This document shows positions 8,577-17,121 of a stretch of DNA of 64,000 nucleotides, piece after piece. The stretch is taken from contig CAJUHL010000004.1 in assembly GCA_910586425.1 (NCBI GenBank), forward strand, positions 1 through 64,000, in the 5' to 3' direction. The first letter of the stretch is position 1; every line of letters begins with the position of its first letter. The translations under genes were made by a program, and so were the position numbers. This stretch comes from an uncultured Bacilli bacterium. Its GTDB lineage: Bacteria > Bacillota_I > Bacilli_A > RF39 > UBA660. A model generated the notes under the pieces. That model worked only from the letters and a program-made list of their open reading frames with translations. It had not been told where the DNA came from and did not search any database.

Positions 8577-8645
8577 TTATGTTCTTCCTTTGGTGATTTC
8601 GATATCGTTCCAAGTAGCTCGTCGGCTTTGCTTTATATCATCCAT
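8577..8645 (-). CDS. possible 22-residue micro-ORF
   Basis: ATG 8645 lies behind a strong ribosome site (CGAGGAGGTATTGG) and a CATAATA box at about 8703; the product would start MDDIKQSRRATW. Another strong site (GGAGGTATTTTT) just upstream opens only MGF-stop. The stop of the 22-codon frame sits in a second CATAATA box at about 8576 that may serve the 8483 gene. This could be a tiny gene, a leader, or a decayed gene. Confidence 0.3.
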   Translation of the reverse strand: MDDIKQSRRATWNDIEITKGRT

Positions 8646-8763
8646 CCAATACCTCCTCGATTTTAAAAACCCATAAAAATACCTCCATAGATTCATTGAC
8701 ACTTCTATTATGTTTCTTTCTGAAAAAAACAAAAATCTTTTTACTAAAATTATTGTTAGGCAT

Positions 8764-8770
8764 CATACTA
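8764..8770 (+). promoter_or_regulatory. CATACTA box upstream of kinase-like gene
   Basis: A plus-strand CATACTA lies 38 bases before the ATG at 8809, matching the orientation of that plus-strand gene. Confidence 0.5.
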
Positions 8771-8808
8771 TATTGGAAAGCAGCTATACAACATTTGGAG
8801 GTGGAAGA

Positions 8809-9300
8809 ATGATTATCAATGCGTTCTCTGGTGCTGGCAAAACCTATCTAGTAGATAAATATAAGGATATACAGGATTTAGATTCTATGGATTACCATTG
8901 GATTTATGAGGATTATGTATTACATTTACCGAAAGAACAACGAAAACGGAACTTATCCCGCAAGCCAAATCCAGCATGGCCTAATAATTATATCCATGAT
9001 ATTTTATCTTTCCATGAAAAAGGATTCATTACTCTGATTGGTGGCAGTGATTCCATTATCGATTATCTGGAAAGCAATAAAATTCCGCACCTTATCTGCT
9101 TGCCTACGTTAGACCAAAAACAAGATTATTTAGCACGTTTTAAGCAACGAGGAAACTCTAAGGAATATATTAACTTTTGGAATGATAACTTTGAATCCTT
9201 TGTTACAAAAAAGATGCAGCATAAACATGTCATGCGGATGCTGCCTGGTGAATATCTGGAACATACGCTAAAAAGAATCCAAATTCTTCCATATACATAA
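8809..9300 (+). CDS. P-loop nucleotide kinase-like protein
   Basis: A 163-residue protein started at ATG 8809, directly behind TTTGGAGGTGGAAGA; a longer frame from 8710 lacks a ribosome site. The N-terminus MIINAFSGAGKTYL has a Walker A motif (SGAGKT). An Arg/Lys-rich segment follows near residue 60 and a DYLARFKQRG stretch near 110. Size and motif fit small phage-type nucleotide or polynucleotide kinases. The phosphate acceptor cannot be told from sequence. Confidence 0.65.
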   Translation: MIINAFSGAGKTYLVDKYKDIQDLDSMDYHWIYEDYVLHLPKEQRKRNLSRKPNPAWPNNYIHDILSFHEKGFITLIGGSDSIIDYLESNKIPHLICLPTLDQKQDYLARFKQRGNSKEYINFWNDNFESFVTKKMQHKHVMRMLPGEYLEHTLKRIQILPYT

Positions 9301-9325
9301 AAAGAGCCCAGAGCTCTTTTTATAT
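9300..9325. terminator. bidirectional terminator
   Basis: AAAAGAGC and GCTCTTTT arms with A/T runs on both sides lie between convergent genes (9300 plus, 9343 minus), so the hairpin can end both transcripts. Confidence 0.75.
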
Positions 9326-9342
9326 GTATACTCATAAGTATA

Positions 9343-10383
9343 TTAGATATATTCACCATGGGAAACCGCATGGTTAAATCCAATCAGGTTCTTATTACAC
9401 CCATTGAGGCACTTATCTGAAAGATAGATCATTTTCGAAATATCTTTATATCTTTCTTTTCTTTTTTTGAAACAGTTTTCCAGCGTATCCTCTTTTACAT
9501 TGATCACTTCATCTGGCCTCACGCCATCCCGATAGAGATGGCTGCAGTCAAAACAGTTCCCATCCACATCAATGGTCATCTCAGAAAGCTGGATATAGCA
9601 GGGCACTTCTTTATTCGATGGAAATCTACAGCTTACATTGCGAAAATCATCCTGGCTGTATAAGGATAGCTGCTTGTAAGAATACTCATTTCCTGTTTCT
9701 TTAAAAAAGTTTAAGACCTTTGGAATATAGTTTTCAAACATATCATCGATTTCCTCGTCCGTAAAGGCAAATTCCGGATTAGAACCTTTATAATTGCTGT
9801 AATAGAGATTGTAGACTTTGAAGTTTTCCTGGACAAATTCTGCCAGATTTAACATGTGCCGATAAGTCTTCCGGTTTAGTACAGCTGTAATGGAAAGCAT
9901 TTTTTCTTCCATTTCTTTTGAATAGGATTTCATGTTTTCAACAACTTTCCCAAATGCCTTAACTCCCATGACAGAATCAAATTCCGCTGCATAGGGTGTA
10001 TCAAAAGAAGTCTTTAGCTTATCAACATTCTCTGTATTTATTTTTTTATATCCATTTGTATTGGAAGATACCTTTAATCCCTTACGTTTTGCATAATGAA
10101 AAATTTCCTCAATATATGGCACAACTGTCGGTTCTCCTCCAGTAAAGTGAATGGTTTGCCCACCCATTGCTGCATATTCATCAATAATCTTCTTTGCCAG
10201 TTCCTTTTCCATTGTTCTTTTTGAAAAACGCATATTACAATAGTCACACCGGAAATTGCACTGTTCTGTCAGATGCACAGTAAGTCTTTCTAAACCAGGG
10301 AGTTCTCCTTTTTGCAAGCAATCTATTGTTTCATTTACCCTTTCCTTAAAATCATCCCAATAATTAGATAATTCCAGTTCCAT
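9343..10383 (-). CDS. radical SAM protein
   Basis: A 346-residue enzyme from ATG 10383 (AAAAGGAGAAGTAAA). The radical SAM cluster motif CNFRCDYC is near residue 45, and FTGGEP, the SAM-binding GGE motif, follows. The C-terminal part has further cysteines (CFDCSHLY, later CLNGCNKN) as in SPASM or Twitch extensions that hold an extra cluster. The substrate is unknown and no small peptide gene is adjacent. It is preceded by a CATAATA box at 10455-10461 with a stable hairpin between box and gene. Confidence 0.85.
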   Translation of the reverse strand: MELELSNYWDDFKERVNETIDCLQKGELPGLERLTVHLTEQCNFRCDYCNMRFSKRTMEKELAKKIIDEYAAMGGQTIHFTGGEPTVVPYIEEIFHYAKRKGLKVSSNTNGYKKINTENVDKLKTSFDTPYAAEFDSVMGVKAFGKVVENMKSYSKEMEEKMLSITAVLNRKTYRHMLNLAEFVQENFKVYNLYYSNYKGSNPEFAFTDEEIDDMFENYIPKVLNFFKETGNEYSYKQLSLYSQDDFRNVSCRFPSNKEVPCYIQLSEMTIDVDGNCFDCSHLYRDGVRPDEVINVKEDTLENCFKKRKERYKDISKMIYLSDKCLNGCNKNLIGFNHAVSHGEYI

Positions 10384-10416
10384 TTTACTTCTCCTTTTAG
10401 TCATGTTATTCATTCA

Positions 10417-10441
10417 AGAAAAGGCAGTCTCCTGCCTTTTC
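10417..10441 (-). terminator. hairpin between CATAATA box and radical SAM gene
   Basis: An AAAAGGCAG/CTGCCTTTT stem with a T run. It can end the 10682-10479 transcript, but it also lies downstream of the CATAATA box at 10455-10461, so it would be in the 5' leader of the radical SAM mRNA if that box is the promoter. Confidence 0.6.
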
Positions 10442-10478
10442 TCTTCCCTGCCGTTTATTATGTATCTGATGGTTCTTT

Positions 10479-10682
10479 TTAATATTCGCATGACAGATCA
10501 AGCTCGTCTCCAATCGTTTTGATCCTCTTTCCAAGTATTACACATAAACTCTTTAGCCAGGTTTCGTCTTTCCCGGACATTACATCCCACATATCTTCTT
10601 CTGTCAGATCAGAAAAGCATACATTCTCCCATTTATCATTTCTTTTAATGCGGAAATATACTCCATCTAGTTTTCTATCCAT
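10479..10682 (-). CDS. small hypothetical protein
   Basis: A 67-residue acidic protein with a VYFRIKRNDKWENVCFSDL stretch and a helical C-terminus. Similar small proteins are common in mobile elements of gut Clostridia, with no known function. It lies 10 bases after the 128-residue gene, suggesting co-transcription. Confidence 0.6.
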   Translation of the reverse strand: MDRKLDGVYFRIKRNDKWENVCFSDLTEEDMWDVMSGKDETWLKSLCVILGKRIKTIGDELDLSCEY

Positions 10683-10692
10683 AGATTGCCCT

Positions 10693-11079
10693 CTAATAAT
10701 CGGTCCTATACAAGCAAAAACTATCTTCCTGGATAGCGAATTTATCTAACAGTTTGCGAATCAATTTCACACTTCTCGGCGCATCGATCTTCTGATTCAG
10801 GTAAAGCCCAGACTCTGTTAAATACTTTACAAAGTGGATGCTCTGCTCAGTGTTTGAAAGATATGGAATTCGATTTTTTCGTTTCTTTTCTTCTTTCAGG
10901 AATTCCTGCATCTTCCCGGCATCTTTCTTTATTAACATAACGCAGAGTTTATCGATTAATTCCACCCAGGTTTCAGCACTTTTCGTTTTCCCTTCCATAA
11001 CAAATTTTGTTGGCTGGTTAAAAACAAAGTTTTCCAGTTCCTCGTTAAAAAAATTACATTTTACACTATTTTGCATCAT
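10693..11079 (-). CDS. hypothetical protein
   Basis: A 128-residue protein behind TAAGGAGGAAGGAATT; a CATACTG box lies further upstream. It contains the helical stretch AETWVELIDKLCVMLIKKD and a C-terminal SVKLIRKLLDKFAI. The pattern resembles a helical domain found at the ends of various Firmicutes mobile-element proteins. No function assigned. Confidence 0.65.
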   Translation of the reverse strand: MMQNSVKCNFFNEELENFVFNQPTKFVMEGKTKSAETWVELIDKLCVMLIKKDAGKMQEFLKEEKKRKNRIPYLSNTEQSIHFVKYLTESGLYLNQKIDAPRSVKLIRKLLDKFAIQEDSFCLYRTDY

Positions 11080-11150
11080 AATTCCTTCCTCCTTATTTCT
11101 TTTCTGCTCTCAGTATGTAAGAAATTTATAAAATGGAAGAAATTGAAATA

Positions 11151-11176
11151 AAAAAAGCGGAAAATCCGCTTTTTAC
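11151..11176 (-). terminator. rho-independent terminator
   Basis: An AAAGCGGA/TCCGCTTT hairpin with a long T run. Confidence 0.75.
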
Positions 11177-11271
11177 AATGAAAGCTTTATTTGCGTATGT
11201 TTGGAATCCTTAACCACATATGGATCTCTAAAGTATGAACTGCCCATTGTCTGAAGGATTGTGGTGGCCTT
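11173..11271 (-). pseudogene. 3' coding remnant after the 98-residue gene
   Basis: Downstream of the stop at 11291, another frame reads KATTILQTMGSSYFRDPYVV and on to ...KLSL-stop, protein-like and ending at the terminator. It has no own start. It is most simply the original C-terminus of the preceding gene, split off by a frameshift or small deletion. Confidence 0.4.
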
Positions 11272-11290
11272 ATTTTAAGAAAATTAGGAA

Positions 11291-11587
11291 CTATAGCCTG
11301 GAACCCTTGCTTACACGAATTGATAACAAATCATCAAAACTGTCATATACAAAAAGGGTTCTATCTTCCATTCCTTTTGGATTTTCATTGCGGATCGAAA
11401 TACTGGTGTTTGAACAAACCAAACGATTGTATCCTCGATTGAATGAAAATTCGATACAGTGCAGTTGTAAATCCAGACCGATCTGAACGGAACTTACCTC
11501 ACTTGTCATGGCTGTACCATCTGGGACTAATACACACAGCTCTTTTACTTTTTGGATTACCTTTCCCGCATAGTCATATTTTTCCAT
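11291..11587 (-). CDS. hypothetical protein, possibly truncated
   Basis: A 98-residue protein that starts 13 bases after the RNA ligase stop (GAAAGGAGAAGCT), so it is co-transcribed with it. It has alternating beta-like and helical stretches. The protein-like remnant behind its stop suggests a longer ancestral product. No family recognised. Confidence 0.55.
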   Translation of the reverse strand: MEKYDYAGKVIQKVKELCVLVPDGTAMTSEVSSVQIGLDLQLHCIEFSFNRGYNRLVCSNTSISIRNENPKGMEDRTLFVYDSFDDLLSIRVSKGSRL

Positions 11588-11600
11588 AGCTTCTCCTTTC

Positions 11601-12872
11601 TTATATCAGCAACTTCTGTAATTCCGCATAAGTCCTATAATGCCCAGTATCTGCTTTTAAATAGGAATATTCCTGCTCTTTATATTTATGTACTACAAAA
11701 CTTCTTATCTGTTTTGGGACATGCTCAACAATCCAAATCATATCCTCTTTTTTTGTTCCTCCTGGAACCATTTTAAGATAATCATCTGTTTTTTTGTCAA
11801 TCCTCTGAATCATTTCTATAACTTCTTTCCTATAGGTAATTGCCTTTTCCTTGTATACTTGTGGCATCTTTGAAATACAATCATCAAAGGTCTTATCCTC
11901 TATTGCACGGATAACGCCATTCGGCGTCACCAGACCATATATTAATCGATTTATGGAAATATAATCATTATATTTAATCTTTACTTTAAATCCATCAATG
12001 TTGAGAACAAAACCTTCCGCCTCATTTGCTTCTTTTTGATCTAATTCCTCCAAAACAGCATCCAATGTCTTTGGGAATATTGTGGTTGCCGGAATTTGAA
12101 ACTTCTCTGCCATTTTCACAACATCTCTATATGGCCATTCTCTTCCATCCTTCAACTCTCTAATCCCTATAAGATAAAGCCCACAATTCTGGTAATTGAC
12201 CACATGAGTATCTATTTTAGGAAAAACATGTTCAAATATAAAGGTTCTTTCTGGGTTCATGGATAGCATTTCCATATAATTTTCATGTTCATTTATATAT
12301 TGAATACTGTTTTTAACAGGGACTGACTTTTCTGGATGATTACAAGAAGAGCCACATACCGTAAGTTTATTTCCATACATCCCAGCAGAGATCATGGAAC
12401 CATCTAATTTATCTGTAAATTCAATGGTTTTCGCACCTTCAATTCGTTTCTTTATATTTTCAAGCGATGTTTCTTCACACTCTTCAAGGTTCATAAATTT
12501 CCGGAATGGAGCAAGTACTAATTTTTCATGCTTCACATCAATCATAACACCTCGGCATTCCATATAAAGGCCTTGATAGACTTTAAAAAAATCTTTATAG
12601 TGTACTTCTTCTCCATTCTCATTAATTGCTGTATAATAATTCAAATAATGAGCTACTACATAGTCCTTATACTGCCAAAGCAGCAGCCCTGAAAACATAT
12701 TTTTGTATTTATCATCATTTAATTCATCCAACCATCGATTGATACAGGTTTTATTAACTCTTGCATCGATTGGGTAATAATCAAACTCCTTCTTTAATAC
12801 TTCTTGATAAGTTCTTTTCAAATCGATAACCAGGTTTAGAAATGGATTCCATCCTTTATTCATATTATTCAT
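11601..12872 (-). CDS. T4 Rnl1-type RNA ligase
   Basis: A 423-residue protein started at ATG 12872 behind AAAAAAGGAAGATGT; the frame opens further upstream without a ribosome site. Nucleotidyltransferase motif I is TDKLDGSM with the adenylated lysine near residue 155. CRGVMIDVKHEKLVLAPFRK shortly before it is typical of the Rnl1 family, and motif IV/V (EGFVLNIDG, then KVKIK) follows. Such enzymes seal RNA breaks, classically tRNA cut by host nucleases. Kinase- and phosphatase-like genes elsewhere on the element fit an RNA repair set (inference). A CATATTA box lies upstream. Confidence 0.88.
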   Translation of the reverse strand: MNNMNKGWNPFLNLVIDLKRTYQEVLKKEFDYYPIDARVNKTCINRWLDELNDDKYKNMFSGLLLWQYKDYVVAHYLNYYTAINENGEEVHYKDFFKVYQGLYMECRGVMIDVKHEKLVLAPFRKFMNLEECEETSLENIKKRIEGAKTIEFTDKLDGSMISAGMYGNKLTVCGSSCNHPEKSVPVKNSIQYINEHENYMEMLSMNPERTFIFEHVFPKIDTHVVNYQNCGLYLIGIRELKDGREWPYRDVVKMAEKFQIPATTIFPKTLDAVLEELDQKEANEAEGFVLNIDGFKVKIKYNDYISINRLIYGLVTPNGVIRAIEDKTFDDCISKMPQVYKEKAITYRKEVIEMIQRIDKKTDDYLKMVPGGTKKEDMIWIVEHVPKQIRSFVVHKYKEQEYSYLKADTGHYRTYAELQKLLI

Positions 12873-12928
12873 ACATCTTCCTTTTTTCATATATTTCACA
12901 ACTAATATGTCTTTTTTTAGAAAAAGTA

Positions 12929-12965
12929 AATAAAAAAGAACCCGTAAATGCACTCACGGATTCTT
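12929..12965 (-). terminator. rho-independent terminator
   Basis: A hairpin of the GAATCCGT/ACGGGTTC type with a T run after the 76-residue gene. Confidence 0.6.
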
Positions 12966-13002
12966 TTTCTCTATTCATGAAACTTAAGAGAATTTTCACA
13001 GT

Positions 13003-13233
13003 TTATAATAATTTTACCTCATCCCATAATTTCCAGGCGATTACTTTTTCCTTTTGGATTACCATACCTCCAAGTCCCAAATTTACATAAAACAATTCTT
13101 TTTCTTCATGATATCCTCCAACATTCCAAGCATAGCCGTCTTTTTCGCTCCCAAAAATGACAAAGCAAAAATCACCATCTTTTGGCATACCAACATCTTT
13201 TACCTTTTGCCAGTCTTTAATAACTAGCTCCAT
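13003..13233 (-). CDS. small hypothetical protein, DUF551-like
   Basis: A 76-residue protein beginning MELVIKDWQKVKDVGMPKDG. The W-x-K-V...P-x-DG pattern followed by beta strands with G-Y/W residues resembles DUF551-type phage proteins, though the match is weak by eye. It follows the beta-lactamase-fold gene by 21 bases and is likely co-transcribed with it. Confidence 0.6.
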   Translation of the reverse strand: MELVIKDWQKVKDVGMPKDGDFCFVIFGSEKDGYAWNVGGYHEEKELFYVNLGLGGMVIQKEKVIAWKLWDEVKLL

Positions 13234-13254
13234 ACTCCATATTCCTTTCTACAT

Positions 13255-13989
13255 TCATCTGCTTTTAGCGAGCTTAATTTTCCCTAGATCCATTTTCTCA
13301 AATCCCTCTCTATCATCCAAATGCATCAGATACACATCACAAATCGCATTCGCAATATCCTTCAATTCGTCTTTGACCTCATCCCATTTCAAGTGGACTT
13401 TTCCATAATGAAGCGAACAATCAACATAAAATTCGGCCACATCATTTAACTGGCTAAGTGCCTGTCCGTCATAAAAGTCTTTTAATCTGCATGTATCACC
13501 AGAATAAACAATGCTATTTCCATTTATCCAGAACCGATATCCAAAAGATTTTCCGGTTAATCCTGGTGTATGGAAAGTCGGAATTACTGATTGCAGCCAG
13601 CCATGACAAGGGTGATTTTCATTTAATTGTATCTTGCCATCCATTCCATACGGGATTTTAAACACTTTATAAATATGTGGATCAACATCCTTAATTCTCA
13701 TTTCCTGTATTACATCATCATATAATTCTGGAGGGACTAATACCTGGAGTTCCTTTCCTCCCATAGAGTAATACAAATACTGGGCAAATAATCCCATTCC
13801 TCCTGCGTGATCATCATGCATATGCGTAAGCAGTAAATAGACATTTTCCATTTCTTTTGCCAATTGGATTGCTTTACTCATATTTAGGATAGACAAATCC
13901 AAAAACACAATACCATCATATACCCAGAAATAAGCATTATTATGTTCGTTTGAAAAACCAGATCCTGTTCCCATAAAATTTAGTAACAT
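13255..13989 (-). CDS. metallo-beta-lactamase-fold hydrolase
   Basis: A 244-residue protein behind TGGAGGATATTTTAGT. The signature THMHDDHAGG (H56, H58, D60, H61) is the metal-binding motif; MGTGSGFSNEHNN at the N-terminus, YSGDT and a late LMHLDD fit the fold. RNase Z-like, phosphodiesterase-like and other hydrolases all share this core, so the substrate is open. It follows the 48- and 74-residue genes closely. Confidence 0.85.
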   Translation of the reverse strand: MLLNFMGTGSGFSNEHNNAYFWVYDGIVFLDLSILNMSKAIQLAKEMENVYLLLTHMHDDHAGGMGLFAQYLYYSMGGKELQVLVPPELYDDVIQEMRIKDVDPHIYKVFKIPYGMDGKIQLNENHPCHGWLQSVIPTFHTPGLTGKSFGYRFWINGNSIVYSGDTCRLKDFYDGQALSQLNDVAEFYVDCSLHYGKVHLKWDEVKDELKDIANAICDVYLMHLDDREGFEKMDLGKIKLAKSR

Positions 13990-14006
13990 ACTAAAATATC
14001 CTCCAT

Positions 14007-14153
14007 TTATTTTTTCCTTTTTCTTCGAATTTCATGAAGTTCCCGATATTCTTCTATCTTTTTTGCAAGCCGCAGATCCGATTCGTCTAAAAGAAGGCTT
14101 TGTATCTTCCAATCCGGCCACTTTGCAATTTCTATCATTAACCTGTCATCCAT
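14007..14153 (-). CDS. small basic hypothetical protein
   Basis: A 48-residue ORF from ATG 14153 to TAA 14007-14009: MDDRLMIEIAKWPDWKIQ, ending in a run of Arg and Lys. A GGTGA stretch precedes it. It lies between the 74-residue gene and the beta-lactamase-fold gene with short gaps and the same strand, which supports translation as part of that operon. Confidence 0.5.
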   Translation of the reverse strand: MDDRLMIEIAKWPDWKIQSLLLDESDLRLAKKIEEYRELHEIRRKRKK

Positions 14154-14180
14154 TTAACCACTGTCACCTACCTTTTCTTA

Positions 14181-14405
14181 TCATCTGCCTGACTCTCTTT
14201 CCCAGCGAAATGCTGCCTCTTTCCAGAGATCAATCGATAAACGCATAAGCTGCTCAGTTTTCATACAAGTATCATACCAGGTATCCGCAAGGCTTAGGAT
14301 CTCTTTATCCTCTATAGTTCCTATTTCCTCCAGGAATTCTACCTTTTTTATATAGATTCTTAATTTTTCATCAGATAGTTTTTGCGTCCATAATGGTCTT
14401 TTCAT
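14181..14405 (-). CDS. small helical hypothetical protein
   Basis: A 74-residue, mostly helical, charged protein behind AGAAAGGAAAATAAGAT. It is the first gene of the operon reading to 13003. A CATAATA box lies at 14461-14467. No family recognised. Confidence 0.6.
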   Translation of the reverse strand: MKRPLWTQKLSDEKLRIYIKKVEFLEEIGTIEDKEILSLADTWYDTCMKTEQLMRLSIDLWKEAAFRWERESGR

Positions 14406-14518
14406 ATCTTATTTTCCTTTCTATTCGTTCTCCTAATTAGCTCCATTTTCCTGTTTTTATTATTATGAGGAAAAACCTGAAAAGGTAATCTATCACTTTA
14501 TACAGCCGGATAAACTAA

Positions 14519-14556
14519 AAAAGACATTTGCTCGGAAACAAATGCCTTTTTATTAC
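14519..14556 (-). terminator. rho-independent terminator
   Basis: A GCATTTG/CAAATG(T/C) stem with flanking A and T runs after the ligase remnant. Confidence 0.65.
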
Positions 14557-14576
14557 TATATAAATTTTTTTCGCTG

Positions 14577-16260
14577 CTACTCAAGAATCATTCTTTGAAA
14601 ATCCTCTTCCGAAAGAATGGAAATACCCAACTCTCTGGCTTTCTTATTTTTCGAAGAATTGGAGGTTACATCATTATTGATTAAATATAAGGTCTTTTTT
14701 GAAACGGACCCGCTCACCTTGCCACCCAGTTCCTCAATTTTTTCGGTAAGTTTTTTTCTGTTTTCATACAGATGCAGATCTCCAGTAATTACAAAGGTTT
14801 TACCTGTTAGGACGTCTTTCGACACGCTTAAAGCTTTTGGCTGCTCAATTTCTAATTCCGAAAGGAGATTGAAGTACTCGCTACAGCCAGATGCCTTGGC
14901 ATCTTTCTCTTTTCGATACCACTCGTTGATAGATAGGTTACTAATTTCACCAATATCTTCAATATCCAGAAAGTTGCCTGATTCGAGTTTTTCGTTAAAC
15001 TTATGAATATCTCCATTTAAAGCCTTTGAAATCTTCTTTCCTGCATCTCTTCCAACATTGGCGATTCCAAGCGCTGCGATCAGATTTTCTAACTTTACCT
15101 TCCGACTTTTTTCAATCGCTTTTATCAATTTCTGATACGATTTTTCTCCCTGGCCCTCTAAGTCAATAAAGGCTTCTTTATGGTCAGCAAGATGATAAAG
15201 ATCCCGGAATTCTTTGATAAAGCCCTGATTAATAAGTTTTTCAAGTGTTGCCTCACTTAACCCTGAGATATTCATTCTATCTCTTTCCACAAAATGAGCA
15301 AACTTTCCAATATTCTTTGCCGGGCAAGATGAATTCTCACAATATAAGGTTTTTATTGTTTGCCCATCTTTTATACTTTCCTTAATCACAGTTTTGCTTC
15401 CACATACCGGGCATATTTCTGGAATCTTCTCCGTATTGCTTCTTGTTAGATTTTCGGCAATCTGTGGAATAATCATATTGGCCTTATATACCGTAACGAT
15501 ATCACCAATACCCAGCTGCAGAGATTCCATGATGCTTACATTATGGATACTTGCACGGCTTACAGTGGTTCCTTCGAGTTCTACCGGATCAAAAATTGCG
15601 ACTGGGTTGATAAGCCCTGTTCTAGAGGCACTCCACTCAATCTCGCGCAACGTGGTTTCCTGAGTATCATCGGCCCATTTAAAGGCGATCGAATGTTTTG
15701 GGAATTTTCCGGTCGTACCAAGGGATTTCCCATATTCCACATCATTAAAAGACAATACCAATCCATCTGAGGGAAAATGGTTTTTCTTTACATCATGCTC
15801 CATCTCTGCGATTACATCCAGGATGGTATCCTTATCAACAATATAATACTCAACAACATCAAAACCCTGCTCACTAAGCCACTTAAATCGTGTTGCTTCT
15901 TTCCTCTCGGATTTTCTAAGTAGGGATCATCCTTGGCAAATACCAACTCAAATGCCTTGAAACTGATGTGTCGCCTTGCTGCTTCCTTCGCATCCAGCTG
16001 CCGCACGGATCCGCTTGCCAGGTTTCTTGGGTTCTTATATTTTTTATCATCCGGAAGAGTACTATTAATCTTTTCAAACCTGTCATAGGTAATCAATGCT
16101 TCTCCTCTTACTACCAGATGTCCAGAAAATTCAATTTCCTTCGGAACTCCCTCGAAATACTTTGCGTTATGTGTTACATTTTCTCCAATTTCTCCGTTGC
16201 CTCTTGTAACCGCCTTTGTAAGTCTTCCTCCATCATAATCTAATATAGTCTTATTAAAAG
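14577..16260 (-). pseudogene. ligA: NAD-dependent DNA ligase, 5'-truncated and frameshifted
   Basis: The reading frames together encode the LigA core from LDYDGGRLTKAVTRGNG through RGEALITYDRF, the OB fold, the four-cysteine zinc finger (CPVCG...CENSSCP), helix-hairpin-helix repeats and a C-terminal BRCT domain (GKTFVITGDL). The adenylation lysine motif KxDG and all of domain Ia are missing; the 5' end runs into AT-rich repeats. A frameshift near 15915 separates KAFELVFAKDDPYLE from RKEATRFKWLSEQGFD. Without the catalytic lysine it cannot be an active ligase. Confidence 0.9.
16239..16260 (+). repeat. 22-bp direct repeat, copy 1
   Basis: TCTAATATAGTCTTATTAAA plus AG, identical to 16321-16342. 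It sits exactly where recognisable ligase coding begins, so the 60 bases between the copies look like a duplication or insertion at the truncation point. Confidence 0.85.
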
Positions 16261-16320
16261 AAAAAGCTGTAGAATTAGCTAAATATGCTAAATATAATTT
16301 ATATTCTAATATATTTATAT

Positions 16321-16342
16321 TCTAATATAGTCTTATTAAAAG
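16321..16342 (+). repeat. 22-bp direct repeat, copy 2
   Basis: Second copy of the 16239-16260 sequence. Between them lie further short tandem ATATTTATATTCTA-like repeats. Confidence 0.85.
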
Positions 16343-16388
16343 AGGCATCTGTAAAAATCCCGTAAAATCAGTACTTAAAATCATAGTT

Positions 16389-16521
16389 TTTGTCGACCTC
16401 CGATTTTAGTATGTCAGATACCTCGAATTAGAGCAAAATTTTTATCTAAAATACCAAAATCCCTTGAAAACACAAGAATTGTCGACCTCCTGGGTTTTTT
16501 AGGCTTTCTCAGGTCGACAAT
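16389..16521. repeat. TTGTCGACCT repeats with inverted copy
   Basis: TTGTCGACCTCC occurs at 16389-16400 and 16479-16490, and its inverse AGGTCGACAA at 16511-16520. The last two form an 11-bp inverted repeat with a 22-base loop. SalI-site-containing palindromes are rare in AT-rich DNA. The block is non-coding and lies next to the ligase truncation. No CRISPR repeats follow. It may be an end of a lost element or a structured leader. Confidence 0.6.
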
Positions 16522-16577
16522 AGAATTTTTCTTTTCTTTATGGCACGTTATTTTATCTCTTTTCACGTTTCCTTCAT

Positions 16578-16994
16578 TTACATAAGATTAGAAAATGTCA
16601 TGCTTTCTCCACAGGAGCATGTTACTTCTCCAATTACTCCAATACTCGTTGGGATAAAGGTATAGGTAAACCTTCCGCCTATTGCTTCTGCCCAGTTTAA
16701 ATTTCTATCCCTATGTTTCTCTTTGAAATGTGTATCTTTCCATTCCTGTATGATTCTTTGTTCTTCTTCTGTAATAGGGAATCCTCTCTGGCAATCTGAT
16801 TTTACTTTCTCTAATTCTTTCTGTAGTTGGTTGAGTTTTTCATCTCTAAAATGTTCATCATTTAGTTCGCTTACTTTTTTACGAAGATTTTCAATCGTCT
16901 GCTCTTGTTCCTTCACAATCTCTTTAATTCCATCCATGCATTTTTCAAACGAAGGGTATCTCATAAATTGAATATTTGATTTCTTATTTTTCAT
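16578..16994 (-). CDS. hypothetical protein, coiled coil plus C-terminal cysteine motif
   Basis: A 138-residue protein behind AAGGAGAGATAGA with a CATACTA box at 17029-17035. A heptad-rich helix spans residues 25-75; the C-terminus reads GGRFTYTFIPTSIGVIGEVT then CSCG. Proteins with this tail occur in Firmicutes phages and plasmids without known function. Confidence 0.65.
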   Translation of the reverse strand: MKNKKSNIQFMRYPSFEKCMDGIKEIVKEQEQTIENLRKKVSELNDEHFRDEKLNQLQKELEKVKSDCQRGFPITEEEQRIIQEWKDTHFKEKHRDRNLNWAEAIGGRFTYTFIPTSIGVIGEVTCSCGESMTFSNLM

Positions 16995-17028
16995 TCTATC
17001 TCTCCTTGTTTTATCTCATTTATAATGA

Positions 17029-17035
17029 TAGTATG
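17029..17035 (-). promoter_or_regulatory. CATACTA box
   Basis: Minus-strand CATACTA 35 bases before the 16994 start; no TTGACA-like -35 in front. Confidence 0.5.
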
Positions 17036-17069
17036 TATTTTTTAAGGAAAATGTTATAATGCCAACAAC

Positions 17070-17105
17070 AAAAAAGACTTTAAGCCAGGAACGCATAAAG
17101 TCTTC
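17070..17105 (-). terminator. rho-independent terminator
   Basis: AAGACTTTA and TAAAGTCTT arms with a T run, just after the 17122-17454 gene. Confidence 0.75.
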
Positions 17106-17121
17106 TAATTTGTATCTATAT

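Noticed and set aside
15581..15766. Extra small ORFs inside the ligase remnant
   Set aside because: They are alternate frames of conserved ligase sequence; the LigA frame explains the region.
16239..16521. CRISPR array or leader near the ligase relic
   Set aside because: Repeat copies are too few and irregularly spaced (22-bp pair 60 bases apart, 12-mers 80 bases apart), there are no spacers of even length, and no cas genes are in the window.
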